Assembly: GCA_947487525.1 (NCBI GenBank)
Contig: CANKWR010000017.1
Coordinates: forward strand, 1 to 33,811
Reading direction: 5' to 3'
DNA from: Bacteroidota bacterium
GTDB taxonomy: Bacteria > Bacteroidota > Bacteroidia > Chitinophagales > Chitinophagaceae
Length of the DNA: 33,811 nucleotides
In this document: positions 1 to 8,063 of the stretch, piece by piece
How the letters are laid out: each line of letters begins with the position of its first letter
Position numbering within the stretch: the first letter of the stretch is position 1
Position numbers and translations under genes: made by a program
Notes under the pieces: generated by a model
Seen by the model: the letters and a program-made list of their open reading frames with translations, nothing else
The model's database searches: none
What the model was told of the DNA's origin: nothing

Positions 1-1419
1 ATTGAAAAATTACGTGACGAAGGACGTCCATGTTTAGTGGGTACAACTTCGGTTGAAGTGAGTGAATTATTAAGTAGAATGTTGCGTCAAAAAAATATTC
101 CGCACAATGTATTGAATGCAAAACAACATGCGCGTGAAGCACAGGTGGTGGCAGAAGCAGGTTTGACTGGTGCGGTAACTATTGCAACGAATATGGCGGG
201 TCGTGGAACGGATATTAAATTAAGTCCTGAAGTGAAAGCGGCAGGAGGTTTAGCGATATTAGGAACAGAGCGTCACGAATCAAGACGTGTGGACAGGCAG
301 TTAAGAGGGCGTGCTGGACGTCAGGGGGACCCTGGTTCTTCTCAATTTTTTGTTTCCTTAGAGGACGACTTAATGCGTATGTTCGGAAGCGAAAGAATTG
401 CGAAAGTAATGGACTTTGCAGGGTATAAGGAAGGGGAAGTGATTCAGCATAGCATGATTACCAAGTCCATTGAGCGTGCACAAAAGAAAGTAGAGGAAAA
501 TAACTTTGGCATAAGAAAGCGTTTATTAGAATACGATGACGTAATGAATAAACAAAGAACCGTGATTTACAAAAAACGTAGTCATGCTTTGTTTGGAGAA
601 CGTTTGGCATTAGACATTGACAATGCTTTTTATCAAGTGATTGAAAATATTGTTTTAGCACATAAGTCAAGCGCTACCTACGAGGACTTTAAATTAAACT
701 TAATTGTAAGCGGCGGGTTTGATTCTAAAATTACTGCCGAGGAATTTGCTGCTACCAATGAAAACGAATTGGTAGAGAAAGTATATCAGGAGGCCATTGC
801 GCATTATGAATACAAGAAAAACGACATCATGCAGGAAAGCATTCCTGTATTTAAGAAAATTCGTTTAGAGCAGGGCAATCATATTGAAAACGTGATTGTA
901 CCGGTGGGAGATGGCAAAGTCGCTTATAATGTATTGGTGAATTTAGACAAGAACGTGAGCACAGGTGGACAATCATTGGCTACACAAGCAGAAAAATCTA
1001 TTTCATTAAGTTTAATCGATGATGCATGGAAGGAACATTTACGTGCAATGGATGATTTAAAACAATCGGTACAAACAGCCACCTACGAACAAAAGGATCC
1101 ATTGGTCATTTATAAGATGGAAGCATTTGAATTGTTCCGTAAAATGGATGTTGAAATCAATCATAAATTGGTGCAGTTTTTATGCCATGTGCACTTACCA
1201 ATTGAGCAAGGGGTGAGAGAAGGACGTCAGCAAAAAACCGATTTAACTAAATTAAATGCAGGAAGAACGGAGGAAGGCGTAGGTGACAAACAATACCATG
1301 ATCCAAGTGAGCAAAAACAAGCACCTATTACGGTAGGTCCAAAAATTGGTCGTAACGACCCATGTCCTTGTGGTAGTGGTAAAAAATACAAAGCATGTCA
1401 TGGAAAAGAGGCCGCTTAA
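1..1419 (+). CDS. secA: Preprotein translocase ATPase SecA, C-terminal part (5' end outside window)
   Basis: SecA is the cytosolic ATPase motor that pushes unfolded preproteins through the SecYEG channel. The frame is open from the first base of the window, so this is the C-terminal portion of a longer gene. Visible landmarks are the second helicase-like nucleotide-binding domain (VGTTSVEVSELLS, TNMAGRGTDI, RQLRGRAGRQGDPGSSQFF), then the helical wing and scaffold regions (SLIDDAWKEHLRAMDDL). The protein ends with the zinc-binding SEC-C tail GRNDPCPCGSGKKYKACHG, with a Cys-x-Cys and Cys-His arrangement. A GTG at 37 is an internal valine, not a start. The stop lies inside the following deoC gene, which overlaps by 20 bases. 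The family match is unambiguous. Confidence 0.97.
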   Translation: MEKLRDEGRPCLVGTTSVEVSELLSRMLRQKNIPHNVLNAKQHAREAQVVAEAGLTGAVTIATNMAGRGTDIKLSPEVKAAGGLAILGTERHESRRVDRQLRGRAGRQGDPGSSQFFVSLEDDLMRMFGSERIAKVMDFAGYKEGEVIQHSMITKSIERAQKKVEENNFGIRKRLLEYDDVMNKQRTVIYKKRSHALFGERLALDIDNAFYQVIENIVLAHKSSATYEDFKLNLIVSGGFDSKITAEEFAATNENELVEKVYQEAIAHYEYKKNDIMQESIPVFKKIRLEQGNHIENVIVPVGDGKVAYNVLVNLDKNVSTGGQSLATQAEKSISLSLIDDAWKEHLRAMDDLKQSVQTATYEQKDPLVIYKMEAFELFRKMDVEINHKLVQFLCHVHLPIEQGVREGRQQKTDLTKLNAGRTEEGVGDKQYHDPSEQKQAPITVGPKIGRNDPCPCGSGKKYKACHGKEAA

Positions 1420-2086
1420 TAAATACATTGACCACACGATGCTGAAACCAACATGTTTGGTCTCGGATATTGAAAAATTATGCGCCGAAGCAAAGCAGTA
1501 TGATTTTGCTGCTGTTTGTGTACCTCCTAATTTTGTAAAACTAGCAAAGGAGCAAGTAGCAGGATCGGATGTAAAAGTGGCCACTGTAATTGGCTTTCCA
1601 TTTGGTTACTGCGCTACCGAAGCTAAGATTGCTGAAATTATTTTAGCCATGGTGGATGGCGCTGATGAATTGGATGTGGTGGCCAATATTTCTGCTATTA
1701 AAAATGGAGATTGGCCTGCCATTGCAGATGAAATCAATCATATCATGCCCATTATTCGTTCCAAAGGCAAAGCAGTAAAAATAATCATTGAATCAGGTGT
1801 TTTAACCAATGATGAAATTGTTAAGTGTTGTGATATTTATGGAATAGCAGGGATTGACTTTTTAAAAACTTCTACTGGTTATGCCGAGAAGGGTGCAAGC
1901 GTTGAAGCAGTTGAGTTATTCCGAAAACATTTACCCGAAGCAGTGCACATAAAAGCTTCTGGAGGTATCCGGGATTATGCCACTGCAAAGCAAATGATTG
2001 ATGCAGGGGCAACGCGTATTGGATGTAGTGCAGGTGTGGCAATTGTCACGGGGGCCAACACCCAAAATTTAAAAAGCAACTATTAA
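1400..2086 (+). CDS. deoC: Deoxyribose-phosphate aldolase
   Basis: DeoC cleaves 2-deoxyribose 5-phosphate into acetaldehyde and glyceraldehyde 3-phosphate in deoxynucleoside breakdown. The product is 228 aa, a normal length for the class I aldolase TIM barrel. The Schiff-base lysine is K156 in GIDFLKTSTGY. The second active-site lysine is K185 in HIKASGGIRD, and the acidic partner is D92 in DELDVV. I chose ATG 1400 because MEKRPLNKYIDHTMLKPT matches the usual N-terminus; the frame is open further upstream but only through secA codons. It overlaps the secA stop by 20 bases in another frame, which suggests translational coupling or at least co-transcription. Confidence 0.94.
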   Translation: MEKRPLNKYIDHTMLKPTCLVSDIEKLCAEAKQYDFAAVCVPPNFVKLAKEQVAGSDVKVATVIGFPFGYCATEAKIAEIILAMVDGADELDVVANISAIKNGDWPAIADEINHIMPIIRSKGKAVKIIIESGVLTNDEIVKCCDIYGIAGIDFLKTSTGYAEKGASVEAVELFRKHLPEAVHIKASGGIRDYATAKQMIDAGATRIGCSAGVAIVTGANTQNLKSNY

Positions 2087-2151
2087 TGAGTAACTTTAAT
2101 AAATAGCATGCATCGCTAGTATTCTTTTTCATTCAATTCACTTGTACAAAT

Positions 2152-3339
2152 ATGATATTACTAGAAAAAATTAAATCTTTAGCAGCTGCTGGTCAGGAAG
2201 AAAATATTGCAATACGTAGACATTTACATGCCCATCCAGAATTAAGTTACCAGGAATTTGAAACTTGTAAATATGTGCAAGCGCAGCTTTCTAAAATAGG
2301 TATTCCTTTTACGGTGATTGCAACAACGGGTGTGTTGGGTATGATTGAAGGAAAAAATCCAAGTAAACGCGTCATTGCTTTACGTGCCGATATGGATGCG
2401 CTTCCCATTGTAGAAGAAAATGAAGTTGATTATAAATCAAAGAACCCGGGGGTAATGCATGCTTGCGGTCATGATGTTCACACAACCATATTATTAGGTG
2501 CAGCAAAAATTTTATGGAGCCTGCGTGATGAATTTGAAGGCACAATTAAATTATTGTTTCAACCAGGTGAAGAAAAAAATCCAGGGGGCGCTAGTTATAT
2601 GATTCGGGATGGCGCTTTGCAAAACCCTGCACCTCAAGGAATTATTGGTTTACATGTGCATCCAGGTTTGCCTTATGGTAAATTGAGTTTTAGAAAAGGA
2701 CGCGTAATGGCAAGTGCCGACGAATTGTATGTGAGCATAAAAGGTCCAGGAGGTCATGCTGCCACACCACATCAAACCGTGGACACTGTTTTAGTAGCTG
2801 CTCAATTAATTACCAGTTTGCAAACCATTATTGCGCGCAATCGCAATCCGCAAAATCCTTCCGTCTTATCTATCTGTTCTATTCAAGGTGGCAATACCAC
2901 CAATGTAATTCCAAGTGAAGTAAAACTCATGGGCACTTTTAGGGCCATGGATGAAGTGTGGCGTTTTAAAGCACATGAACTCATGATGCAACAAGCAAAA
3001 GGGTTGGCCATTGCAACAGGTGCCGAAATTGATTTTAGGGTAGACGTTGGCTATCCCACGGTGGACAACGATCCAGCAATTACCGAAGCGGCTTGGAAAT
3101 TGGCCGACCAATATATGGGTGCAGAAAATGTCGAAGAAACAGAATTAAGAATGGGAGCCGAAGACTTTGGATACTATTCTCAAGTAATCCCGGGTTGCTT
3201 TTTCCGATTAGGCGTGCGCAATGAATCCAAAGATGCTATTCATAATGTGCATACACCGGTTTTTAAAGTGGACGAGGATGCAATTGCCCATGGCGTAGGA
3301 ATGATGGCCTGGTTGGGAGTGCGCTTACTCGATAAATAG
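2152..3339 (+). CDS. M20-family metal-dependent amidohydrolase (N-acyl amino acid/hippurate hydrolase type)
   Basis: This 395-aa protein belongs to the M20D amidohydrolases, which remove acyl groups from N-acylated amino acids or related amides using two metal ions. The hallmark motifs occur in order: HLHAHPELSYQE near residue 25, ALRADMDALP near 77, MHACGHDVHTT with metal ligands C105 and H107, QPGEE with the catalytic acid/base pair E140-E141, GLHVHP with H168, and GAEDFGYY near the end. No signal peptide is visible, so it is probably cytosolic. It stands 65 bases after deoC on the same strand. The exact substrate cannot be read from sequence; hippurate, N-acetyl amino acids and indole-acetyl conjugates are all possible in this family. 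Confidence 0.9.
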   Translation: MILLEKIKSLAAAGQEENIAIRRHLHAHPELSYQEFETCKYVQAQLSKIGIPFTVIATTGVLGMIEGKNPSKRVIALRADMDALPIVEENEVDYKSKNPGVMHACGHDVHTTILLGAAKILWSLRDEFEGTIKLLFQPGEEKNPGGASYMIRDGALQNPAPQGIIGLHVHPGLPYGKLSFRKGRVMASADELYVSIKGPGGHAATPHQTVDTVLVAAQLITSLQTIIARNRNPQNPSVLSICSIQGGNTTNVIPSEVKLMGTFRAMDEVWRFKAHELMMQQAKGLAIATGAEIDFRVDVGYPTVDNDPAITEAAWKLADQYMGAENVEETELRMGAEDFGYYSQVIPGCFFRLGVRNESKDAIHNVHTPVFKVDEDAIAHGVGMMAWLGVRLLDK

Positions 3340-3378
3340 TATCTTATATACTACCCTCTAATAATCAATCAATTACAC

Positions 3379-3399
3379 TTGAAAATACCTGCTTTTCAA
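3379..3399 (+). repeat. Small inverted repeat upstream of maeB
   Basis: TTGAAAA (3379-3385) and TTTTCAA (3393-3399) form perfect 7-bp arms around a 7-base loop. It sits between the M20 hydrolase stop and the proposed maeB -7 element. It could be a weak terminator hairpin, though it lacks a clear T-tract, or an operator. Confidence 0.35.
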
Positions 3400-3408
3400 T
3401 TAATTCAG

Positions 3409-3416
3409 TAACTTTG
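3409..3416 (+). promoter_or_regulatory. Candidate maeB promoter -7 element
   Basis: TAACTTTG fits the Bacteroidota primary sigma factor -7 consensus TAnnTTTG. It lies 38 bases before the maeB ATG. No convincing -33 TTTG is found at the usual distance, so the call rests on the -7 box and position only. Confidence 0.45.
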
Positions 3417-3454
3417 TTAAGCGCTTAAACTAACATTTGTTATAAATCTATTAC

Positions 3455-5797
3455 ATGTCTAATAAAGAGAACCTTCGTAAAGATCAAGCCCTTGAGTACC
3501 ATGCAAGTGGTCGCCCTGGTAAAATAGAGGTAGTTCCTACCAAAGAAACTAAAACGCAAAAGGATTTATCCTTGGCATATAGTCCGGGTGTAGCCATTCC
3601 TTGTACTGAGATTCAAAACAATCCTGCGGATATATACAAGTACACTGCAAAAGGAAATTTAGTAGGGGTCATTACCAATGGAACTGCTGTTTTAGGATTG
3701 GGGAATATTGGGCCAGAAGCGAGTAAGCCGGTGATGGAGGGGAAGGCGGTTTTATTTAAAATTTTTGCAGACATTGATGTTTTTGATATTGAGATTAATG
3801 AAACAGACCCTGATAAATTTGTTCAAATTGTAAAATCATTAGAGCCCACTTTTGGCGGAATTAATTTAGAAGACATTAAGGCCCCTGAATGTTTTTACAT
3901 AGAGCAAAAATTAAAAGAGGAAATGAATATTCCTGTCATGCATGACGATCAGCATGGTACGGCAATTATTAGTAGTGCTGCTTTATTGAATGCATTAGAA
4001 TTACAAAAAAAGAAAATTGACAAAGCTAAGTTTGTTGTAAACGGTGCTGGTGCTGCAGCGATGGCATGTATTAAATTATATGTAGCATTGGGAGCTCGTT
4101 ACGAAAACTTCACTTTGTTTGATAAGGATGGCGTATTGCACGAAGGTAGAACCGATTTAGGGGAAGACAGAAAACCGTTTGCTGTAAAATCGAGCAATAT
4201 TAATTTAGCACAGGCCATCAAAAATGCCGATGTGTTTTTAGGCTTGAGTGTGGGCAATGTGGTTACTCCAGAAATGATTGCTTCCATGCCAAAAAATCCG
4301 ATCGTATTTGCCTTAGCCAATCCTGATCCAGAAATTGGTTATGAAGCAGCAACCGCTGTTCGTAAGGATATTATCATGGCAACAGGTCGCTCCGATTATC
4401 CTAACCAGGTGAACAATGTATTGGGCTTCCCTTATATATTTAGAGGGGCTTTGGATGTACGTGCGAAGCAAATTAATGAAGCGATGAAATTGGCTGCAGT
4501 GAAGGCTTTGGCGGAATTGGCGAAAACAGCGGTACCAGACATTGTGAACATGGCATACAATCAACATAATTTATGTTTTGGTAACGAGTATATCATTCCA
4601 AAACCGTTGGATCCACGTTTGTTGAGTACGCTAGCACCCGCAGTGGCAAAAGCTGCAATAGAATCGGGTGTGGCACAATTAACCATCGCCAATTGGGATA
4701 ACTATGTTGTTCAATTAAATAAAAGATTGGGGCTGGATAATCAATTAATGCGCATTTTAAGCAATAAAGCTAGACGTGATCCTAAACGTTTGGTTTTTTC
4801 CGATGCTGAAAATACTAAAGTATTAAAAGCGGCAAGCATTGTATATGATGATGGAATCGCTTATCCAATTTTATTGGGTAATGAAGCTAGAATCAACGCC
4901 ATTGCGGAAGCCAATAATATTGACATCAGCGACCTTCCAATTATTGATGTACGAAGTGATGCCATGGAGTCAAAGCGTGAATTTTTCGGGTCACTATTAT
5001 TTCAAAAAAGACAACGTAAAGGTGTTAATAAATATGAGAGCTTAAAACTAATGCGTACACAAAATTATTTTGGTGCGATGATGGTGGAAACAGGGGAAGC
5101 GGATGCGATGCTTTCTGGATTGACTCGAAATTATGCGGATGGCATTAAGCCGGCTTTACAAACTATTGGTGTGGAAGAAGGAGGCAGCAAGATTGCGGGC
5201 ATGTATTTATTGCTTACCAAAAAAGGGCCTTTATTTTTAGCAGATACTACGGTAAATGTAAACCCTACAGCGGAGGAGATCGCAGACATTACTTTACTGG
5301 TAGCGAAAGAAGTACGCAATTTTAATATGATACCAAGAGTAGCGATGTTGAGTTACTCTAATTTTGGAAGTAGTGATACGCCCGAAGCAAAGAAAATGGC
5401 AGAAGCGACCAGAATTGTCAAGCAAAAAAATCCCAATTTAATTGTTGATGGTGAAATGCAGGGGATGTTGGCATTTAACAAAGAAATATTAAGGGACAAT
5501 TATCCATTTAGCGATTTAGTGGATGCGGATGTAAATGTGTTGATTTTCCCGAATTTAACAGCTGGTAATATATCCTATCATTTATTAAAAGAAGTAGGTG
5601 GGGTGGACATTATTGGTCCTATTTTATTGGGATTGAAAAAGCCAGTGAATGTTTTACAACTGGGATCCGATGTTCGTAATATTATCAATATGGCGACTGT
5701 TTCAGTAGTGGATGCCCAGTTAAAAACAAGAATTGATACGGAAGCGGAAGTACAAAGAACAAGTTGGTGGAAACGCATGAAAAAGCGTAAGCAATAG
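3455..5797 (+). CDS. maeB: NADP-dependent malic enzyme fused to phosphotransacetylase-like domain
   Basis: This enzyme oxidatively decarboxylates malate to pyruvate and CO2, linking the TCA cycle to pyruvate and NADPH supply. At 780 aa it has the MaeB layout: a malic enzyme N-terminal domain with [10 protein letters not shown] (41-50) and metal ligands E139-D140 in [11 protein letters not shown] and D165 in MHDDQHGTA; a Rossmann domain with [12 protein letters not shown] (about 194-205); and a C-terminal phosphotransacetylase-like domain from about residue 440, with [21 protein letters not shown]. In MaeB proteins the PTA domain is thought to be regulatory (acetyl-CoA sensing) rather than catalytic. 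The gene has its own promoter candidate and ends 20 bases before the permease gene. Its CO2 chemistry may be relevant to the bicarbonate genes downstream, but that link is inference. Confidence 0.94.
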   Translation: MSNKENLRKDQALEYHASGRPGKIEVVPTKETKTQKDLSLAYSPGVAIPCTEIQNNPADIYKYTAKGNLVGVITNGTAVLGLGNIGPEASKPVMEGKAVLFKIFADIDVFDIEINETDPDKFVQIVKSLEPTFGGINLEDIKAPECFYIEQKLKEEMNIPVMHDDQHGTAIISSAALLNALELQKKKIDKAKFVVNGAGAAAMACIKLYVALGARYENFTLFDKDGVLHEGRTDLGEDRKPFAVKSSNINLAQAIKNADVFLGLSVGNVVTPEMIASMPKNPIVFALANPDPEIGYEAATAVRKDIIMATGRSDYPNQVNNVLGFPYIFRGALDVRAKQINEAMKLAAVKALAELAKTAVPDIVNMAYNQHNLCFGNEYIIPKPLDPRLLSTLAPAVAKAAIESGVAQLTIANWDNYVVQLNKRLGLDNQLMRILSNKARRDPKRLVFSDAENTKVLKAASIVYDDGIAYPILLGNEARINAIAEANNIDISDLPIIDVRSDAMESKREFFGSLLFQKRQRKGVNKYESLKLMRTQNYFGAMMVETGEADAMLSGLTRNYADGIKPALQTIGVEEGGSKIAGMYLLLTKKGPLFLADTTVNVNPTAEEIADITLLVAKEVRNFNMIPRVAMLSYSNFGSSDTPEAKKMAEATRIVKQKNPNLIVDGEMQGMLAFNKEILRDNYPFSDLVDADVNVLIFPNLTAGNISYHLLKEVGGVDIIGPILLGLKKPVNVLQLGSDVRNIINMATVSVVDAQLKTRIDTEAEVQRTSWWKRMKKRKQ

Positions 5798-5817
5798 AAA
5801 TTCATTAACTTTACAGC

Positions 5818-6555
5818 ATGAATTTTTTCACGCATTTTGGCAAATACCTATTGATGTTAAAAGGGATGTTCACCAAAACAGACAATAAAAGGATGTTTTG
5901 GAAAGAGTATATCAAGCAATGTTATGATATTGGTGTAGGTTCTTTGCCCATTGTGGTCATCATTTCCTTTTTTCTAGGTGCAGTAATGACCGTGCAAACA
6001 GCAGCGCAATTGGTAAGCCCATTGGTACCTTTGTCTACCATTGGCATTATTGTAAGAGACGGTATGATATTGGAATTCGCACCCACTTTTTTATCTATTG
6101 TTTTGGCCGGAGTAGTAGGAAGTAAAATTGCCAGTGAATTGGGAAACATGCGAACCACAGAGCAAATTGATGCATTGGAAATTATTGGGATTAATTCTAA
6201 AAATTATTTAATACTTCCAAAGATACTAGGTGCTTTTACCATGGTGCCAATGCTTGTGGGTATTTCTGCGGTAATTGGTATTTGGGGAGGTTATTTAGTG
6301 GGAGCTTGGTCAGGAGCCATTCCGAACGAAGTATATTTAAATGGAATTCGAAAAGGGTTAAATACGGACTATATCAATATTGCATTTTACAAGTCTTTTA
6401 TTTTCGCCTTCATTATTAGCACCGTCCCTGCTTATTTTGGGTACTATGTTAAAGGAGGCGCTTTAGAAATTGGTAAAGCAGGAACCAGGTCGGTAGTGGT
6501 AAGTTGCATTTTAATTTTAATCGCCGATTATATCGTTGCTACCATTGCACTATAA
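5818..6555 (+). CDS. mlaE: MlaE/YrbE-type ABC transporter permease (lipid transport)
   Basis: A 245-aa inner-membrane permease of the MlaE family, which works with an MlaF ATPase and an MCE-domain MlaD protein to move phospholipids between inner and outer membranes. The family signature SELGNMRTTEQIDALEIIG is present near residue 103, and about five hydrophobic segments follow the VVIISFFLGAVMTVQTA stretch. In many Bacteroidota the ATPase and MCE genes follow directly, but here the next gene is a nuclease and neither partner is in the window. The partners must be encoded elsewhere if the system is complete. It starts 20 bases after maeB and may be co-transcribed with it. Confidence 0.88.
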   Translation: MNFFTHFGKYLLMLKGMFTKTDNKRMFWKEYIKQCYDIGVGSLPIVVIISFFLGAVMTVQTAAQLVSPLVPLSTIGIIVRDGMILEFAPTFLSIVLAGVVGSKIASELGNMRTTEQIDALEIIGINSKNYLILPKILGAFTMVPMLVGISAVIGIWGGYLVGAWSGAIPNEVYLNGIRKGLNTDYINIAFYKSFIFAFIISTVPAYFGYYVKGGALEIGKAGTRSVVVSCILILIADYIVATIAL

Positions 6556-6577
6556 TCATTTGTTCTATTCACATTCC

Positions 6578-6611
6578 TTTGTCTTATTCTTAGCCTTAAT
6601 CAGTATCTTAG
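6578..6611 (+). promoter_or_regulatory. Candidate promoter for the beta-CASP nuclease gene
   Basis: TTTG at 6578-6581 and TATCTTAG at 6604-6611 resemble the Bacteroidota -33 and -7 elements (one mismatch in the latter), with 22 bases between them. The distance to the ATG at 6629 leaves a short leader. Confidence 0.35.
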
Positions 6612-6628
6612 TAGTATAATCATTTACA

Positions 6629-8032
6629 ATGAAAATAAGTTTTCACGGAGCTGCGCGAACTGTTACTGGATCCAAGCATTTAGTGCAGTTGGATCATGGA
6701 GAAAAATTTTTATTAGACTGTGGTATGTTTCAAGGCATGGGTCGAGATACCGACGGACTGAATGCGAATTTTGGTTTTGATGCAGCTACATTGGACTATG
6801 TAATTTTATCGCACGCACATATTGACCACAGCGGTTTGTTGCCAAAGCTGGCAAAAGAAGGCTTTAAAGGAAATGTGTATTGTACCCCTGCTACCAAAGC
6901 ATTGACTGAGATTTTACTAGAAGATTCAGCCATGATTCAACGGGATGATGCAAAATTTGGCAATAAACGTAGGGCAAAACAAGGGCTAGCGCCGATTGAC
7001 CCTTTATATGATATAGAAGATGTTGCATTAATATTGCCCATGTTAACTGTGGTTGAATACAATACCCCTACAAAAATTTCCAACAGCGTTGAACTTTTAT
7101 ATACGGACGCGGGACATATTATTGGGAGTGCTGCAGTGAATTTAAAAATCAAGGAAAGGGGTGAAACAAAAACACTCACTTTTAGTGGGGATGTAGGCAG
7201 GTATCGTGATATGATTTTAAGATCCCCTGCTGTTTTTCCGCCCGCCGATTTCATTATCATTGAAAGTACGTATGGCGACAGGTTGCATGATTTAATTCAC
7301 ACCACCCCCGATGATTTATTGCATTGGATTCAAACCATTTGTGTAGAAAATAAAGGAAATTTAATTATCCCTGCATTTAGCGTGGGGCGCACCCAGGAAA
7401 TTTTATTTGAGTTAAATCAATTGTCTTTAGAAAGAAGGTTGCCACATGTACCCGTATATGTAGATAGTCCTTTAAGTATAGAAGCGACCGATGTGGTGAA
7501 GTCATTCCCTAAATATTTTAATAAAACCATTCAACATATTTTAGAGATAGACGATGATCCATTTGATTTTGAAGGATTGCGTTATATAAAAAGTGTCGAA
7601 GAAAGTAAGGCTTTAAATGAGGACTTGCATCCTAAAGTAATTATATCTGCTTCCGGAATGGCAGATGCAGGTAGGGTAAAGCACCATATTAAAAACAATA
7701 TTGGCAATCCCAAAGCGGCCATTTTATTAGTTGGCTATTGTGAGCCCCACTCTTTAGGCGGACGGTTAATGAATGGCCAAAAAGAAGTAAAAATTTACAG
7801 TGAAACTTATCCAGTAATAGCCAAAGTGGGCTCCATTCGAAGCATGAGTGCACACGGGGATTACGAGGATTTAATGCAGTTTTTGGCTTGTCAGCACCCC
7901 GAAGCGGTGAAGCAACTATATGTGGTACATGGGGAGGCCGAAGTGCAGGATCATTTTGCCGAAAGATTGCGTAAAAAAGGCTTTAAGGAAGTGATTGTCC
8001 CTGAATTGCATGAGACTTTTATATTGCAGTAA
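6629..8032 (+). CDS. Metallo-beta-lactamase/beta-CASP fold RNA nuclease
   Basis: A 467-aa protein of the beta-CASP branch of the metallo-beta-lactamase superfamily (CPSF73/RNase J-like, YSH1 type), which cuts or degrades RNA using two zinc ions. Motif 2 is SHAHIDHSG (H62, H64, D66, H67). Further landmarks are FSGDVGR with the metal-bridging aspartate, IESTYGDRLH, IIPAFSVGRTQEILF, the beta-CASP stretch ISASGMADAGRVKHH, SAHGDYEDL, and a C-terminal VVHGEAEVQDHF. Length and motif order fit the family without gaps. No signal peptide is present, so it should be cytosolic. Which RNAs it acts on cannot be inferred. Only 31 bases, mostly a perfect inverted repeat, separate it from the next gene. Confidence 0.92.
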   Translation: MKISFHGAARTVTGSKHLVQLDHGEKFLLDCGMFQGMGRDTDGLNANFGFDAATLDYVILSHAHIDHSGLLPKLAKEGFKGNVYCTPATKALTEILLEDSAMIQRDDAKFGNKRRAKQGLAPIDPLYDIEDVALILPMLTVVEYNTPTKISNSVELLYTDAGHIIGSAAVNLKIKERGETKTLTFSGDVGRYRDMILRSPAVFPPADFIIIESTYGDRLHDLIHTTPDDLLHWIQTICVENKGNLIIPAFSVGRTQEILFELNQLSLERRLPHVPVYVDSPLSIEATDVVKSFPKYFNKTIQHILEIDDDPFDFEGLRYIKSVEESKALNEDLHPKVIISASGMADAGRVKHHIKNNIGNPKAAILLVGYCEPHSLGGRLMNGQKEVKIYSETYPVIAKVGSIRSMSAHGDYEDLMQFLACQHPEAVKQLYVVHGEAEVQDHFAERLRKKGFKEVIVPELHETFILQ

Positions 8033-8038
8033 AGGATT

Positions 8039-8063
8039 GGGGTAAATTTATTAAATTTACCCC
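8039..8063. repeat. Perfect 12-bp inverted repeat abutting a start codon
   Basis: GGGGTAAATTTA (8039-8050) and TAAATTTACCCC (8052-8063) are exact reverse complements with a single base between them. The right arm ends on the base before ATG 8064, so the repeat occupies the ribosome-binding region of the O-antigen ligase-like gene. There is no T-tract, and a one-base loop is poor for an RNA hairpin although the inner A/T pairs could open. It may be a protein-binding dyad, an RNA structure limiting translation, or a weak terminator for the nuclease gene. Confidence 0.75.

Noticed and set aside
3337..3353. Hairpin TAGTAT...ATACTA after the M20 hydrolase stop
   Set aside because: Six weak A/T-rich pairs without a T-tract; not enough to call a terminator.
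6937..7260. Minus-strand 107-aa frame
   Set aside because: Antisense of the beta-CASP nuclease; no domain and no start context.
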